From: Paenibacillus sp. N3.4
Lineage (GTDB): Bacteria > Bacillota > Bacilli > Paenibacillales > NBRC-103111
Direction of reading: 5' to 3'
DNA: 64,000 nt
NCBI RefSeq assembly: GCF_008017805.1
Contig: NZ_VRTT01000029.1
Location: forward strand, 1 to 64,000
The position numbers and the translations under genes were made by a program. Numbering within the stretch: the stretch's first letter is position 1; the number at the start of each line of letters is the position of its first letter. This document shows positions 56,917 to 64,000 of the stretch, piece by piece. The notes under the pieces were generated by a model. The model searched no databases. It saw only the letters and a list, made by a program, of their open reading frames with translations, and had not been told where the DNA came from.

Positions 56917-58023
56917 ATGAAAAAATATGCATATAATGAGATTACCTTCATGCAGTACATCTTCCTCACTTTCGGCATGGTTGTAAGCATCAGTTTTTTG
57001 GCCTTGCCGCGAGTATTAGCTGAAAAAGCGGGTGTGTCTGGCTGGATCGCGCTTATCCTCTGTTGGGCCATTACTTTGGCAGCAAGCTTGATCGTCATTC
57101 AAGTGATGAAAAGGTATCCAGATGGTACCATTTTGGATTTATTAACGCGATATTTGGGCAAATGGGCAGGTAAAGCGGGAGCCATTCTGTTTGCGCTTTA
57201 TTTCTTTTTTTACGGGTATACGGGTCTCGTTTACACGGTTCTTATTACGAAGCAATGGCTTCTCCCGCAAACTTCAGCACTTCTCTTGCTGATTTTACTG
57301 CTGATTCCCACCTATGTAATTGTGCGCAGTGGCCTGCGAGTTTTGGGCAAATTTGTGGAAATGGTTATTCTTATTTCCTTATGGATACCTCTTGTTTATT
57401 TACTTTCGCTCAAAGATGCCCATTGGCTCCATTTGCTTCCCATACTCGATGTGGGCTGGAAACCTCTACTTTCAGCGATATCAAATACGATTTATTTTCA
57501 CGTCGGATTTGTAACCACGTTCATTTTGTATCCGTTTTTGAAGCACAAGCAGAAGGCTGCCAAAGGAATTATTATTTCCTATACGTTGACGATGCTCGCG
57601 TATTTGTTCGTCACAATCGCCTGCTTTGCCTATTTTAGTCCTGATGAAATACTAGCCTACAATGAGCCAGGAATTAACATACTGAGATCTCTTGAGTTTA
57701 AGTTTATAGAGCGGATTGAAGTGTTGTTTATTGCATTCTACGTCATTATTTTTTCATTGTCCTGGATGCTTCCCTTGTACCTATGTGTATTTTGTACAAG
57801 CTGGTTATTTGGAAAAGAGGATCACCGCAGTCATTTGCGGCTGCTTTGGTTGTTCATCGTTGTAGGCACATATTTTTTCATGCCTACCTATAATCAGAGT
57901 GCACAAATGAATGATGCCTTAGGTAAGATCGGGTTTTATGTTGAATACGTATTTCCGGGTTGCTTACTCATTTATTTATATATACACGATCGTCTTGGTT
58001 GGGGGAAGCATAAGCACTCATGA
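56917..58023 (+). CDS. gerKB: Spore germination protein, GerB/GerKB family, second copy
   Basis: A 368-residue membrane protein starting MKKYAYNEITFMQYIFLTFG, paralogous to the first B copy over its whole length (SFLALPRVLAEKAG; DGTILDLLTRYLGKWAGK; FCTSWLFGKEDHRSHLRLLW). AGGAGG lies 6 bp before the ATG. Last gene of the A-C-B-C-B germination operon. The gene ends 27 bp before a convergent gene, with no strong hairpin visible between them. Confidence 0.93.
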   Translation: MKKYAYNEITFMQYIFLTFGMVVSISFLALPRVLAEKAGVSGWIALILCWAITLAASLIVIQVMKRYPDGTILDLLTRYLGKWAGKAGAILFALYFFFYGYTGLVYTVLITKQWLLPQTSALLLLILLLIPTYVIVRSGLRVLGKFVEMVILISLWIPLVYLLSLKDAHWLHLLPILDVGWKPLLSAISNTIYFHVGFVTTFILYPFLKHKQKAAKGIIISYTLTMLAYLFVTIACFAYFSPDEILAYNEPGINILRSLEFKFIERIEVLFIAFYVIIFSLSWMLPLYLCVFCTSWLFGKEDHRSHLRLLWLFIVVGTYFFMPTYNQSAQMNDALGKIGFYVEYVFPGCLLIYLYIHDRLGWGKHKHS

Positions 58024-58049
58024 AAAAGCGGATGCTGTAGGCTTGGGTA

Positions 58050-59186
58050 TCACTTTTTATTGTAGTTGAACGTAATCGTGAGCAGTTTATCATTTGTTGT
58101 CGTGCGAGTGAAGGCTTCGGATGTGTAACTGTAGCTATAGATGCTCTTTTGAGCCGCGAGCGCTTTTTTCAAATCCGACGTCACGGTTGCTCCCTTCAAA
58201 TAGCGGATAACCAATTGCTCCTGACCTTCTGCGAGAGCCGAGCTTATTCGACCCGTTAAAGCTTCCAGATTCGTGGCTGTATTCGCTTCTGCCAAATAGT
58301 CATAACCAATAGCTGTATATAATTTATTATAAAAGACCGCATTTTCTGGGTCCGTTGCGGCTAAGGCGTTTAATGTTTGGTCGTAAGAGGCGCTAGCAGT
58401 CGGGTATGCCGCAGATGCTTTCCATGTATGATCCACCCGCAGCTGAGCATCCGTTAAATTGTAGTAATTGTAAAGCACGCGTCCCGCGATATCAGGAACA
58501 GGGTCATCCCAAGTACAGTCAAGCTGATACCATTTGCCATCAATTTTCACAAGATTCCAGGCATGGGGAATGCCGCGGGAGGAGCCCTCGACAATTTTTA
58601 CCGGGATGCCGGCTTGTTTCATCATTTCATAGGTAATCAGCGCGTAGCCTTGGCATACGGTTTTGCCATGGATCAGGCCATCATAAGCGGAATGTGCGAT
58701 TAGCTTTGTATCGTAAGCAATATGACCGACAATCCAGTCATGAATCGCTTTTTCCTTCTGATGATCGTTCATGTCTGTGGTCACAATATCTTGGAGAATT
58801 TCAGCGACGCGTTCCTGTACTTTTCCCGTTTGGGCAAGTGTTTCCCAATAAGTCAATTTAAAGTCCACGGTAGCTGTATTGCCCTTCATCGTAGCCGAAA
58901 AGTTGTAGGTTTTAACCGTATAATGCATATAATCGTCTTTATTTATAGCAGCATTTAAAGCATTGCTGATTTCTGTTTTTAATGATTTTGCATTTGTCCC
59001 TGTATAGGTTACCTGAAACGCAGGGAGCCTTTTATCAAGAGCATCCGAAATATCTTGCTGCAGCTGATCCTGCGCGGTTGAGCTGGATGCTGCATAGACG
59101 GAGAAAGAAGGAATGAAGGTGGTAACGCCAGTGAAAGTTCCAAGCAACGTGCTGCAAATAAATAAACGCTTAACCCATGTCTTCAT
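58050..59186 (-). CDS. Secreted transglutaminase-like (papain-fold) protein
   Basis: A 378-residue exported protein with signal peptide (MKTWVKRLFICSTLLGTFTG to VYAASS). The transglutaminase-like core keeps the triad: Cys in GKTVCQGYALITYEM, His in GIPHAWNLVKIDGKWY and Asp in QLDCTWDDPVPD. N- and C-terminal regions have Lys/Ala/Ser-rich helices. Relatives act as cell-wall cysteine proteases or cross-linkers, but the substrate is unknown. It is divergent from the deacetylase gene and convergent with the germination operon. Confidence 0.87.
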   Translation of the reverse strand: MKTWVKRLFICSTLLGTFTGVTTFIPSFSVYAASSSTAQDQLQQDISDALDKRLPAFQVTYTGTNAKSLKTEISNALNAAINKDDYMHYTVKTYNFSATMKGNTATVDFKLTYWETLAQTGKVQERVAEILQDIVTTDMNDHQKEKAIHDWIVGHIAYDTKLIAHSAYDGLIHGKTVCQGYALITYEMMKQAGIPVKIVEGSSRGIPHAWNLVKIDGKWYQLDCTWDDPVPDIAGRVLYNYYNLTDAQLRVDHTWKASAAYPTASASYDQTLNALAATDPENAVFYNKLYTAIGYDYLAEANTATNLEALTGRISSALAEGQEQLVIRYLKGATVTSDLKKALAAQKSIYSYSYTSEAFTRTTTNDKLLTITFNYNKK

Positions 59187-59362
59187 CGTTTTCGTCCTTT
59201 TTTCAGATTGTATAGATTATGAACTATTCATTTTATCATAGCACACATACTGACTTTATTCGACAAAATATCCCAATGCAGCCTTCACATAATCAGGATG
59301 GCAAAAGTGGAATAGTAGTAACAGTCTCTATCATCCACAGAACTCAAGGAGTGAACAAACTC

Positions 59363-60133
59363 GTGAACTACATGCGCATCCTTACCTTGGTGTTTGCTAT
59401 GCTGTTGGGGCAAGTGACAATGGCTTCTGCCGATGGGTCTTATCACTTTGGATTTAAGAAGAGCGTGAACGGTCAGCGTCCTTCCATTGATGAAGAAGGC
59501 TTCAAAAGCTTGCTGAAGCAGCACGGCGCTATTTTTACCGGAGATCTAGCCGTTAAGGAGTTGTATTTGACCTTTGATAATGGCTACGAGCAGGGATATA
59601 CCGGTAAAATTTTGGATGTCCTTAAGGAGAAGCAGGTACCCGCTATTTTCTTTGTGACAGGGCACTATATTAAGACAGAGCCGGATTTACTCAAGCGTAT
59701 GGCACAAGAAGGACATTTGATCGGCAACCATTCGTGGAGCCACCCCGATATGAGCGGCATTTCTGCAGAACGGATTCAGAAAGAGCTCAATCAGGTAAAA
59801 ACGGAGGTAGAGGCTGTCACGGGGCAAAAGGACATGCGCTATTTGCGAGCACCGCGGGGAATTTTTAACGGTCAATCTCTGCGTGTTAGCGAGCAGCTCG
59901 GTTATACGAACGTATTCTGGTCAGTAGCTTACCGCGATTGGGAGCCTAAGAATCAGAAGGGCTGGGAGTATGCTTATAAAAATGTGATGGCTCAACTGCA
60001 TCCAGGCGCCGTGATTTTGCTGCATTCCGTATCCAAAGATAACACGGAAGCGCTTGGCAAAATTATTGATGACGCCAGGAGTCAAGGATTCCAGTTCAAA
60101 AGCCTGGATGAGATGAAGATTCGAACACCTTAA
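59363..60133 (+). CDS. pdaA: Polysaccharide deacetylase, PdaA-like (delta-lactam forming)
   Basis: Exported de-N-acetylase of the NodB fold that in Bacillus removes acetyl groups from muramic acid during spore-cortex delta-lactam formation. GTG 59363 (MNYMRILTLVFAMLLGQVTM as signal peptide) was chosen because AAGGAG lies upstream and the signal begins there; ATG 59372 is an alternative. Mature motifs are YHFGFKKSVNGQRPSIDEEG, the Asp motif LTFDNGYEQGYTGK, metal histidines GNHSWSHPDM, RAPRGIFN and VILLHSVSKDN. Length of about 256 aa fits PdaA. Confidence 0.9.
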   Translation: MNYMRILTLVFAMLLGQVTMASADGSYHFGFKKSVNGQRPSIDEEGFKSLLKQHGAIFTGDLAVKELYLTFDNGYEQGYTGKILDVLKEKQVPAIFFVTGHYIKTEPDLLKRMAQEGHLIGNHSWSHPDMSGISAERIQKELNQVKTEVEAVTGQKDMRYLRAPRGIFNGQSLRVSEQLGYTNVFWSVAYRDWEPKNQKGWEYAYKNVMAQLHPGAVILLHSVSKDNTEALGKIIDDARSQGFQFKSLDEMKIRTP

Positions 60134-60151
60134 GCTTCAGGTCGATAGTCA

Positions 60152-60185
60152 CAAAAAAAAGACGTCCCATACAAATGGGACGTCT
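60152..60185 (-). terminator. Intrinsic terminator of the PrsA-like gene
   Basis: On the minus strand AGACGTCCCA pairs with TGGGACGTCT around TTTGTA, followed by seven T. It also lies just after the plus-strand deacetylase stop and may serve both. Confidence 0.92.
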
Positions 60186-60262
60186 GTCAATGTTTGATAC
60201 GTAGCCAAGCGATAAGGGATTCATCATCACCTCCCAATAGATTAAATTACAATTTACAGCCA

Positions 60263-61171
60263 TCAAGCACCTTTATTGAGGAAGTTTTCAATCGTTGCTT
60301 GAGATTTCTTCTCTTGCAGCCAGCTCGAAGATAAAGTCGACAGCTTCTCATTGGTTAGGGTTGTTTTGATCTCTGCTTTTTTCTCCTCCAAGGTTGGCGT
60401 GGAAGCTGCTTTATGATCGGTGACTTTAATAATATCGTACCCAGTGCTTGTTTTCACAGGCTCACTTGTTGCATTAACAGCGAGAGCAAAAGCTGCGGTA
60501 TCAAAAGCTGGATCCATTTTCCCACTGGATACATAGCCAAGCGATCCTCCATTGTCCTTGGTCACTGTATCTGTAGATTTATCCTTGGCTAGAGCGGCAA
60601 AATCTCCGCCAGCTTTCAACTCGGTTAAAATGGCATCCGCGTCCTCTTTGGTTGCTACGGAGATATGGGAAGCCTGAACTTGCTCGGGCACTTTTAAGGT
60701 TTCTAGATTAGCATCGTAATACTTCTTGATTTCATCATCTGTAATCGTGATTTGCGGCTCCAGAATCTTTTTCAAAGTAACTTGGGTTTTCATGCTTTTC
60801 TTTAAATCATCAAGCTTCATCCCATAAGAAGTAAGGGCTTGTTGGAATTCGGCCTCTGAGCCGTAGGAGCTCTGAAGGGCTGCGATTTCGGCGGTAATAT
60901 CGGTATCGGTGACTTGAATGCCTGCTTTCTTTCCTTCTTGGGTAATGAGCTCGTCGTTAATGAGAGAACTTAGCGTTTGCTGGCCACCGCTCGCTAACAT
61001 AGCTTGATACAACTGATCCGTGCTAATGCTAACCCCATTGACTGTAGCCGCGGAAGCGACTTCGCTAGTCTTTTTGAGTGGCGGATAGACAATAATGTAA
61101 GCTACCAGGCTAAGAAGTAATATCGAAGATACCCACTTCCACGTGCGGTTTGAGGATATATGGTTATTCAT
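60263..61171 (-). CDS. PrsA/SurA-like peptidyl-prolyl isomerase (parvulin foldase), membrane anchored
   Basis: A 302-residue foldase. The N-terminus has one membrane helix (WVSSILLLSLVAYIIVYPPL) and no lipobox, unlike the lipoprotein PrsA of Bacillus. A SurA-N-like helical domain (GVSISTDQLYQAMLASGG; LINDELITQEGKKAGIQVTD) precedes a parvulin domain (ASHISVATKEDADAILTELK; GGSLGYVSSGKMDPAFDTAA; GYDIIKVTDHK). It assists folding of exported proteins at the membrane-wall interface. ATG 61171 has AAGGGAG upstream on the minus strand. Confidence 0.92.
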   Translation of the reverse strand: MNNHISSNRTWKWVSSILLLSLVAYIIVYPPLKKTSEVASAATVNGVSISTDQLYQAMLASGGQQTLSSLINDELITQEGKKAGIQVTDTDITAEIAALQSSYGSEAEFQQALTSYGMKLDDLKKSMKTQVTLKKILEPQITITDDEIKKYYDANLETLKVPEQVQASHISVATKEDADAILTELKAGGDFAALAKDKSTDTVTKDNGGSLGYVSSGKMDPAFDTAAFALAVNATSEPVKTSTGYDIIKVTDHKAASTPTLEEKKAEIKTTLTNEKLSTLSSSWLQEKKSQATIENFLNKGA

Positions 61172-61524
61172 GTAAATGACTCCCTTCGTTTTTCGAATGG
61201 TTAGGGCAGTTGTTCAGGGTCACGTTGTAACCTGATTCCTAGTATGCCTAGTAAAGCTGAAGCGTACTTGAACGCTAACTGAAAATTTCATGAATACCTA
61301 AGCATATTCTTCCTTTTGAGGTGGAATTGGTTATTTACTATGCCAGTTGTATCCAAACACGCATACTAACTAGAAAGAGAGACATCATCCCCGTTCACTT
61401 TGAATGAGGGATTTTTCTTCAGTTAATTGGATAATAGATATGAATTTTTTACCTTTACGGACCGATATAGAGAAAGGATAGAAGTTGGATATAGACAAAT
61501 AAGGACATTAAAAGAGGAGCCATC
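61172..61524. other. Intergenic region between divergent genes with a hairpin at 61387-61412
   Basis: About 350 bp. ATCCCC-GTTCA...TGAAT-GAGGGAT (61387-61412), followed by TTTTTC, has the form of a plus-strand terminator, yet no plus-strand gene precedes it closely. It may therefore be a leader hairpin for the chemoreceptor or the end of a small RNA. No coding sequence is recognised. Confidence 0.45.
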
Positions 61525-63585
61525 ATGTCAATTTCAAAAGGGAAGCAGCACCGTTGGTCGTTCACAAACGTTTCACTCAGAGTTAAACTGCCAGTATGGA
61601 TCAGCTTATTAGTTGTTCTAGTACTGACGGGGAGTAGTGGTCTGACCTATATGTTCGGGTCCAAGATTGTTCTGATGAAAAGCAAAGACGAAATCAATAC
61701 GAACGCAGAGCGAATTGGGCAATACTTGCAATCTATCGTGAAGTTGGAAGAACAGAGCCTTTACTTGGTTTCGGTCCAAGGCGAACTTAGAGATCTATTG
61801 AAGCTTAGAAATCAGAAAAGTGACCAAGACTTTTTCTCTGCCAAAAACGATCTTCAAGCAAGGACGAATACCCTACTTGCTCAAAGTGTGAAGGGAACCC
61901 AAGGTATCCAAACGATCACTTTAGTGGATAATCACGGAACAACGATTGCCAGTAATAATCCCGGCTCTATTAAAGCAGATCTCTCTGAACGCGAATATTT
62001 CAAAGAGGCTATGAAAGGCAATTTCTCCATAAGCGATGCGCTTATCTCCAAGACAACGGGTACTCTGGTCAATGTATTTGCGCAACCAGTCAAGGCTGAT
62101 GACGGCACGGTGCTTGGAATATGCATACTTACGATCGATACATCATTATTTGTTAATGAGTTAAAAGATATCAAGATCAACAGCGAAGGAAGAGTGTTCG
62201 TCGTAAGTCGTCAAGGAACGATCGTTTATCACTCTACTGTTCCTGATATGATAGGAAAGAAGCTGGAAGCTGAACAATATGCGGACATCCTGAAACAAAA
62301 AACATCTGATCAACTCCTGGTGGGTAACCTCGACAGCAAGGATACTTATATTCGTTATGCCAAAATTCCCGGAGCCGATTGGACGGTTGTGATCGCGGAT
62401 GATTATACCGATATTCAAAGACCCTTAAATGACTTGATGACCAATATCTCTATGATTACAATAGGTGCCGTTCTGATTGCCATAATGATTGGTATCTTCA
62501 TATCCAGAAGCATTACCGCTCCGATTACTAGATTGGTGGCGCTGTTCAAAATGCTAACTTCCGGAGATTTGACTATCCGTGCGGACGGCAAGTACCGAAG
62601 CGAATTTAGGCAATTAGCCGATAATTTTAATGCAATGGTGGAGAAAAATAAGCAATTAATCGAACATATGAATACTTCTATTCAAGTATTGACTACCAGC
62701 ACTGGCGAGTTGGAGCAAACATCGAAGAAAACGGCTCAATCTATCCAAGAAACGTCCGTGACAACGATGGAAATTGCCAGAGCGATGGATTCACAGTCTA
62801 ATGAAACCGAAAGCATTGTCAGTAAATTTAATGAATTAGGAGAAATAATGGAGACGATCAGCAGTAAAACGCAATCGGTCAAAGAACGCTCCGAAGCGAT
62901 CATTGATGTATTCCATACCAATAATGAAGTTATTGAGAGCCTGATTGACATTAATAGTAGAAATGAACAGGAAGTTCAAAAAATATCATCAATTACGGCC
63001 TTGTTAGCTGAGAGCTCTAACCACATTGGCAATATTACGGGGACGATTGGCGATATTGCGAAGCAGACGAATCTATTGGCTCTGAATGCTTCAATCGAAG
63101 CTGCAAGAGCGGGAGAGCATGGAAAAGGCTTCGCTGTCGTTGCGGATGAAATTCGTAAATTGGCGGAACAATCCTCCAAGCAATCAAGAGAAATTAATGA
63201 AATTATCCGGCTGACACTTGCACATGTCGATGAAAATAACCAAAGCGTCGGTGAAATTCAGGCGATTGCGTTGAAACAAGATGAATTCGTTGGCAAAACT
63301 CAGCAGGCGTTCACGGTTACTTTGGATCATGTGAAAGATATTACGCATCAAATTCAATCGATGGCAATGGATGTCATGCAAATGGAAAAAGATAAAGATC
63401 AAGTGCTGGAATCGGCCCAAAGCTTATCTGCTTCTGGAGAAGAAGTCTCCGCTTCTGTGGAAGAAGTAACAGCAACGGTACAGGATCAATCGTCCATGGT
63501 TCAAACACTTGCAGGTATGGTAGAGAGTATCGATAACTTAACGAAGAACCTCGCTGCCTTTTCTTCACAATTCAAAGTTCAATAA
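61525..63585 (+). CDS. Methyl-accepting chemotaxis protein with double Cache sensor
   Basis: A 686-residue receptor. Membrane helix near residues 25-50, an extracellular dCache_1 domain ([60 protein letters not shown]), second membrane helix ([20 protein letters not shown]), HAMP, and signalling domain with tip [20 protein letters not shown]. dCache domains frequently bind amino acids, but the ligand is not readable here. ATG 61525 follows AAGAGGAG. A terminator follows, so it is monocistronic. Confidence 0.93.
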   Translation: MSISKGKQHRWSFTNVSLRVKLPVWISLLVVLVLTGSSGLTYMFGSKIVLMKSKDEINTNAERIGQYLQSIVKLEEQSLYLVSVQGELRDLLKLRNQKSDQDFFSAKNDLQARTNTLLAQSVKGTQGIQTITLVDNHGTTIASNNPGSIKADLSEREYFKEAMKGNFSISDALISKTTGTLVNVFAQPVKADDGTVLGICILTIDTSLFVNELKDIKINSEGRVFVVSRQGTIVYHSTVPDMIGKKLEAEQYADILKQKTSDQLLVGNLDSKDTYIRYAKIPGADWTVVIADDYTDIQRPLNDLMTNISMITIGAVLIAIMIGIFISRSITAPITRLVALFKMLTSGDLTIRADGKYRSEFRQLADNFNAMVEKNKQLIEHMNTSIQVLTTSTGELEQTSKKTAQSIQETSVTTMEIARAMDSQSNETESIVSKFNELGEIMETISSKTQSVKERSEAIIDVFHTNNEVIESLIDINSRNEQEVQKISSITALLAESSNHIGNITGTIGDIAKQTNLLALNASIEAARAGEHGKGFAVVADEIRKLAEQSSKQSREINEIIRLTLAHVDENNQSVGEIQAIALKQDEFVGKTQQAFTVTLDHVKDITHQIQSMAMDVMQMEKDKDQVLESAQSLSASGEEVSASVEEVTATVQDQSSMVQTLAGMVESIDNLTKNLAAFSSQFKVQ

Positions 63586-63603
63586 CAAGACTGCCTCTTA
63601 TTT

Positions 63604-63635
63604 GGCCCTTCTGGCCGCGTAGGGGGCCTTTTTTT
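63604..63635 (+). terminator. Intrinsic terminator of the second chemoreceptor gene
   Basis: GGCCC (63604-63608) pairs with GGGCC (63624-63628) with extra inner pairing, followed by seven T. Confidence 0.8.
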
Positions 63636-63659
63636 ATTGCTTCTTTCGACAGTCTCAAA

Positions 63660-64000
63660 AACGCGCTTACAGCGAAGGGAAAAGAGAGAATAGGCGGAAT
63701 AATAACTGTAAAGCTGTTTTTCCGTGTTAAGGAAGGCAAGAGGTCGGTCAGCGACGCTGTAAGCACGAAAAACGTGCTTATAGCGAAGGAAAAAGAGAGA
63801 ACGGGTGGTATGATGAGCTGTAAAGCTGTTTTTCCGCGTTACGGAAGGCAAAAGGTCCGTCAGCGACGCTGTAAGCACGAAAAACGTGCTTATAGCGAAG
63901 GGAAAAGAGAGAACGGGTGGTAAGATGAGCTGTAAAGCTGTTTTTCCGCGTTACGGAAGGCAAAAGGTCCGTCAGCGATGCTGTAAGCACGAAAAACGTG
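63660..64000. repeat. Tandem repeat of about 112 bp, three full copies and the start of a fourth
   Basis: Units begin with AACG(C/T)GCTTA at 63660, 63771, 63883 and 63995, giving periods of 111, 112 and 112 bp. Copies 2 and 3 are nearly identical and copy 1 is more diverged. Each unit contains TAAGCACG-AAAAA-CGTGCTTA (a perfect 8-bp hairpin across the unit boundary) and TTCCG-CGTTA-CGGAA. The array reaches the window end and continues. Open frames on the minus strand simply reflect the repeat. Confidence 0.92.

Noticed and set aside
63579..63990. Minus-strand open frames of about 64-99 codons sharing a common N-terminus in the terminal repeat array
   Set aside because: They arise because the 112-bp unit lacks stops in one frame; their similarity is just the DNA repeat, with no consistent ribosome binding site.
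63660..64000. CRISPR array
   Set aside because: The repeat has a period of about 112 bp with the whole unit conserved, no unique spacers and no cas genes nearby.

Overview
The window looks like a chromosome segment of a Paenibacillus-type member of the Bacillota. The evidence is the moderate GC, AGGAGG-like ribosome binding sites with frequent TTG/GTG starts, a GerK-type spore germination operon, LplABC-like sugar transporters with an AraC-type membrane regulator, a PdaA-like spore-cortex deacetylase and a SasA/YwaC-type alarmone synthetase. The left end carries the tail of an IS3-family insertion sequence and a decayed serine recombinase, so it is an old mobile-element scar.

Layout. (1) 0.9-13.5 kb: a ROK repressor followed by a ten-gene co-directional cluster: type II asparaginase, a complete five-gene Dpp/Opp peptide ABC transporter, an M17 aminopeptidase, CutC, a ROK sugar kinase and a cytoplasmic GH29 alpha-L-fucosidase. 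The mix suggests import and intracellular stripping of a sugar-peptide or sugar-asparagine conjugate. (2) 13.7-19.4 kb: an atypical SGNH hydrolase, then hybrid histidine kinase, CheR methyltransferase and receiver-histidine kinase. (3) 19.5-23.6 kb: a PaxB/Pyr4-like membrane terpene cyclase candidate, then a three-gene SPFH/zinc-ribbon membrane-stress operon behind a sigma-W-like promoter. (4) 23.9-34.4 kb: a chemoreceptor, a MalT-type LuxR regulator, a CE7 esterase, a CMD/tautomerase pair divergent from a LysR gene, a secreted coiled-coil protein behind a compact attenuator-like leader, SasA, a small HTH protein and a DUF6526 protein. (5) 34.6-47.0 kb: a polysaccharide-utilisation locus with AraC regulator, LplABC-like transporter, GH105 hydrolase and a large secreted BNR_4/heparinase-N/F5-8C chimera. 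(6) 47.2-50.7 kb: a 1182-residue fusion of NTT-like transporter, HEAT repeats and two cyclic-nucleotide-binding domains. (7) 51.2-58.0 kb: an alpha/beta-hydrolase pseudogene and a gerK operon in order A-C-B-C-B. (8) 58.0-64.0 kb: a transglutaminase-like protein, PdaA-like deacetylase, PrsA-like foldase, a second chemoreceptor, and a structured tandem repeat of about 112 bp that runs off the window.

A general caution: ten otherwise well-preserved genes carry one single-base frameshift each (eight apparent deletions, two apparent insertions), often in short homopolymers. This pattern fits draft-sequence indels better than real gene decay, so these genes are annotated as single CDSs spanning the shift.
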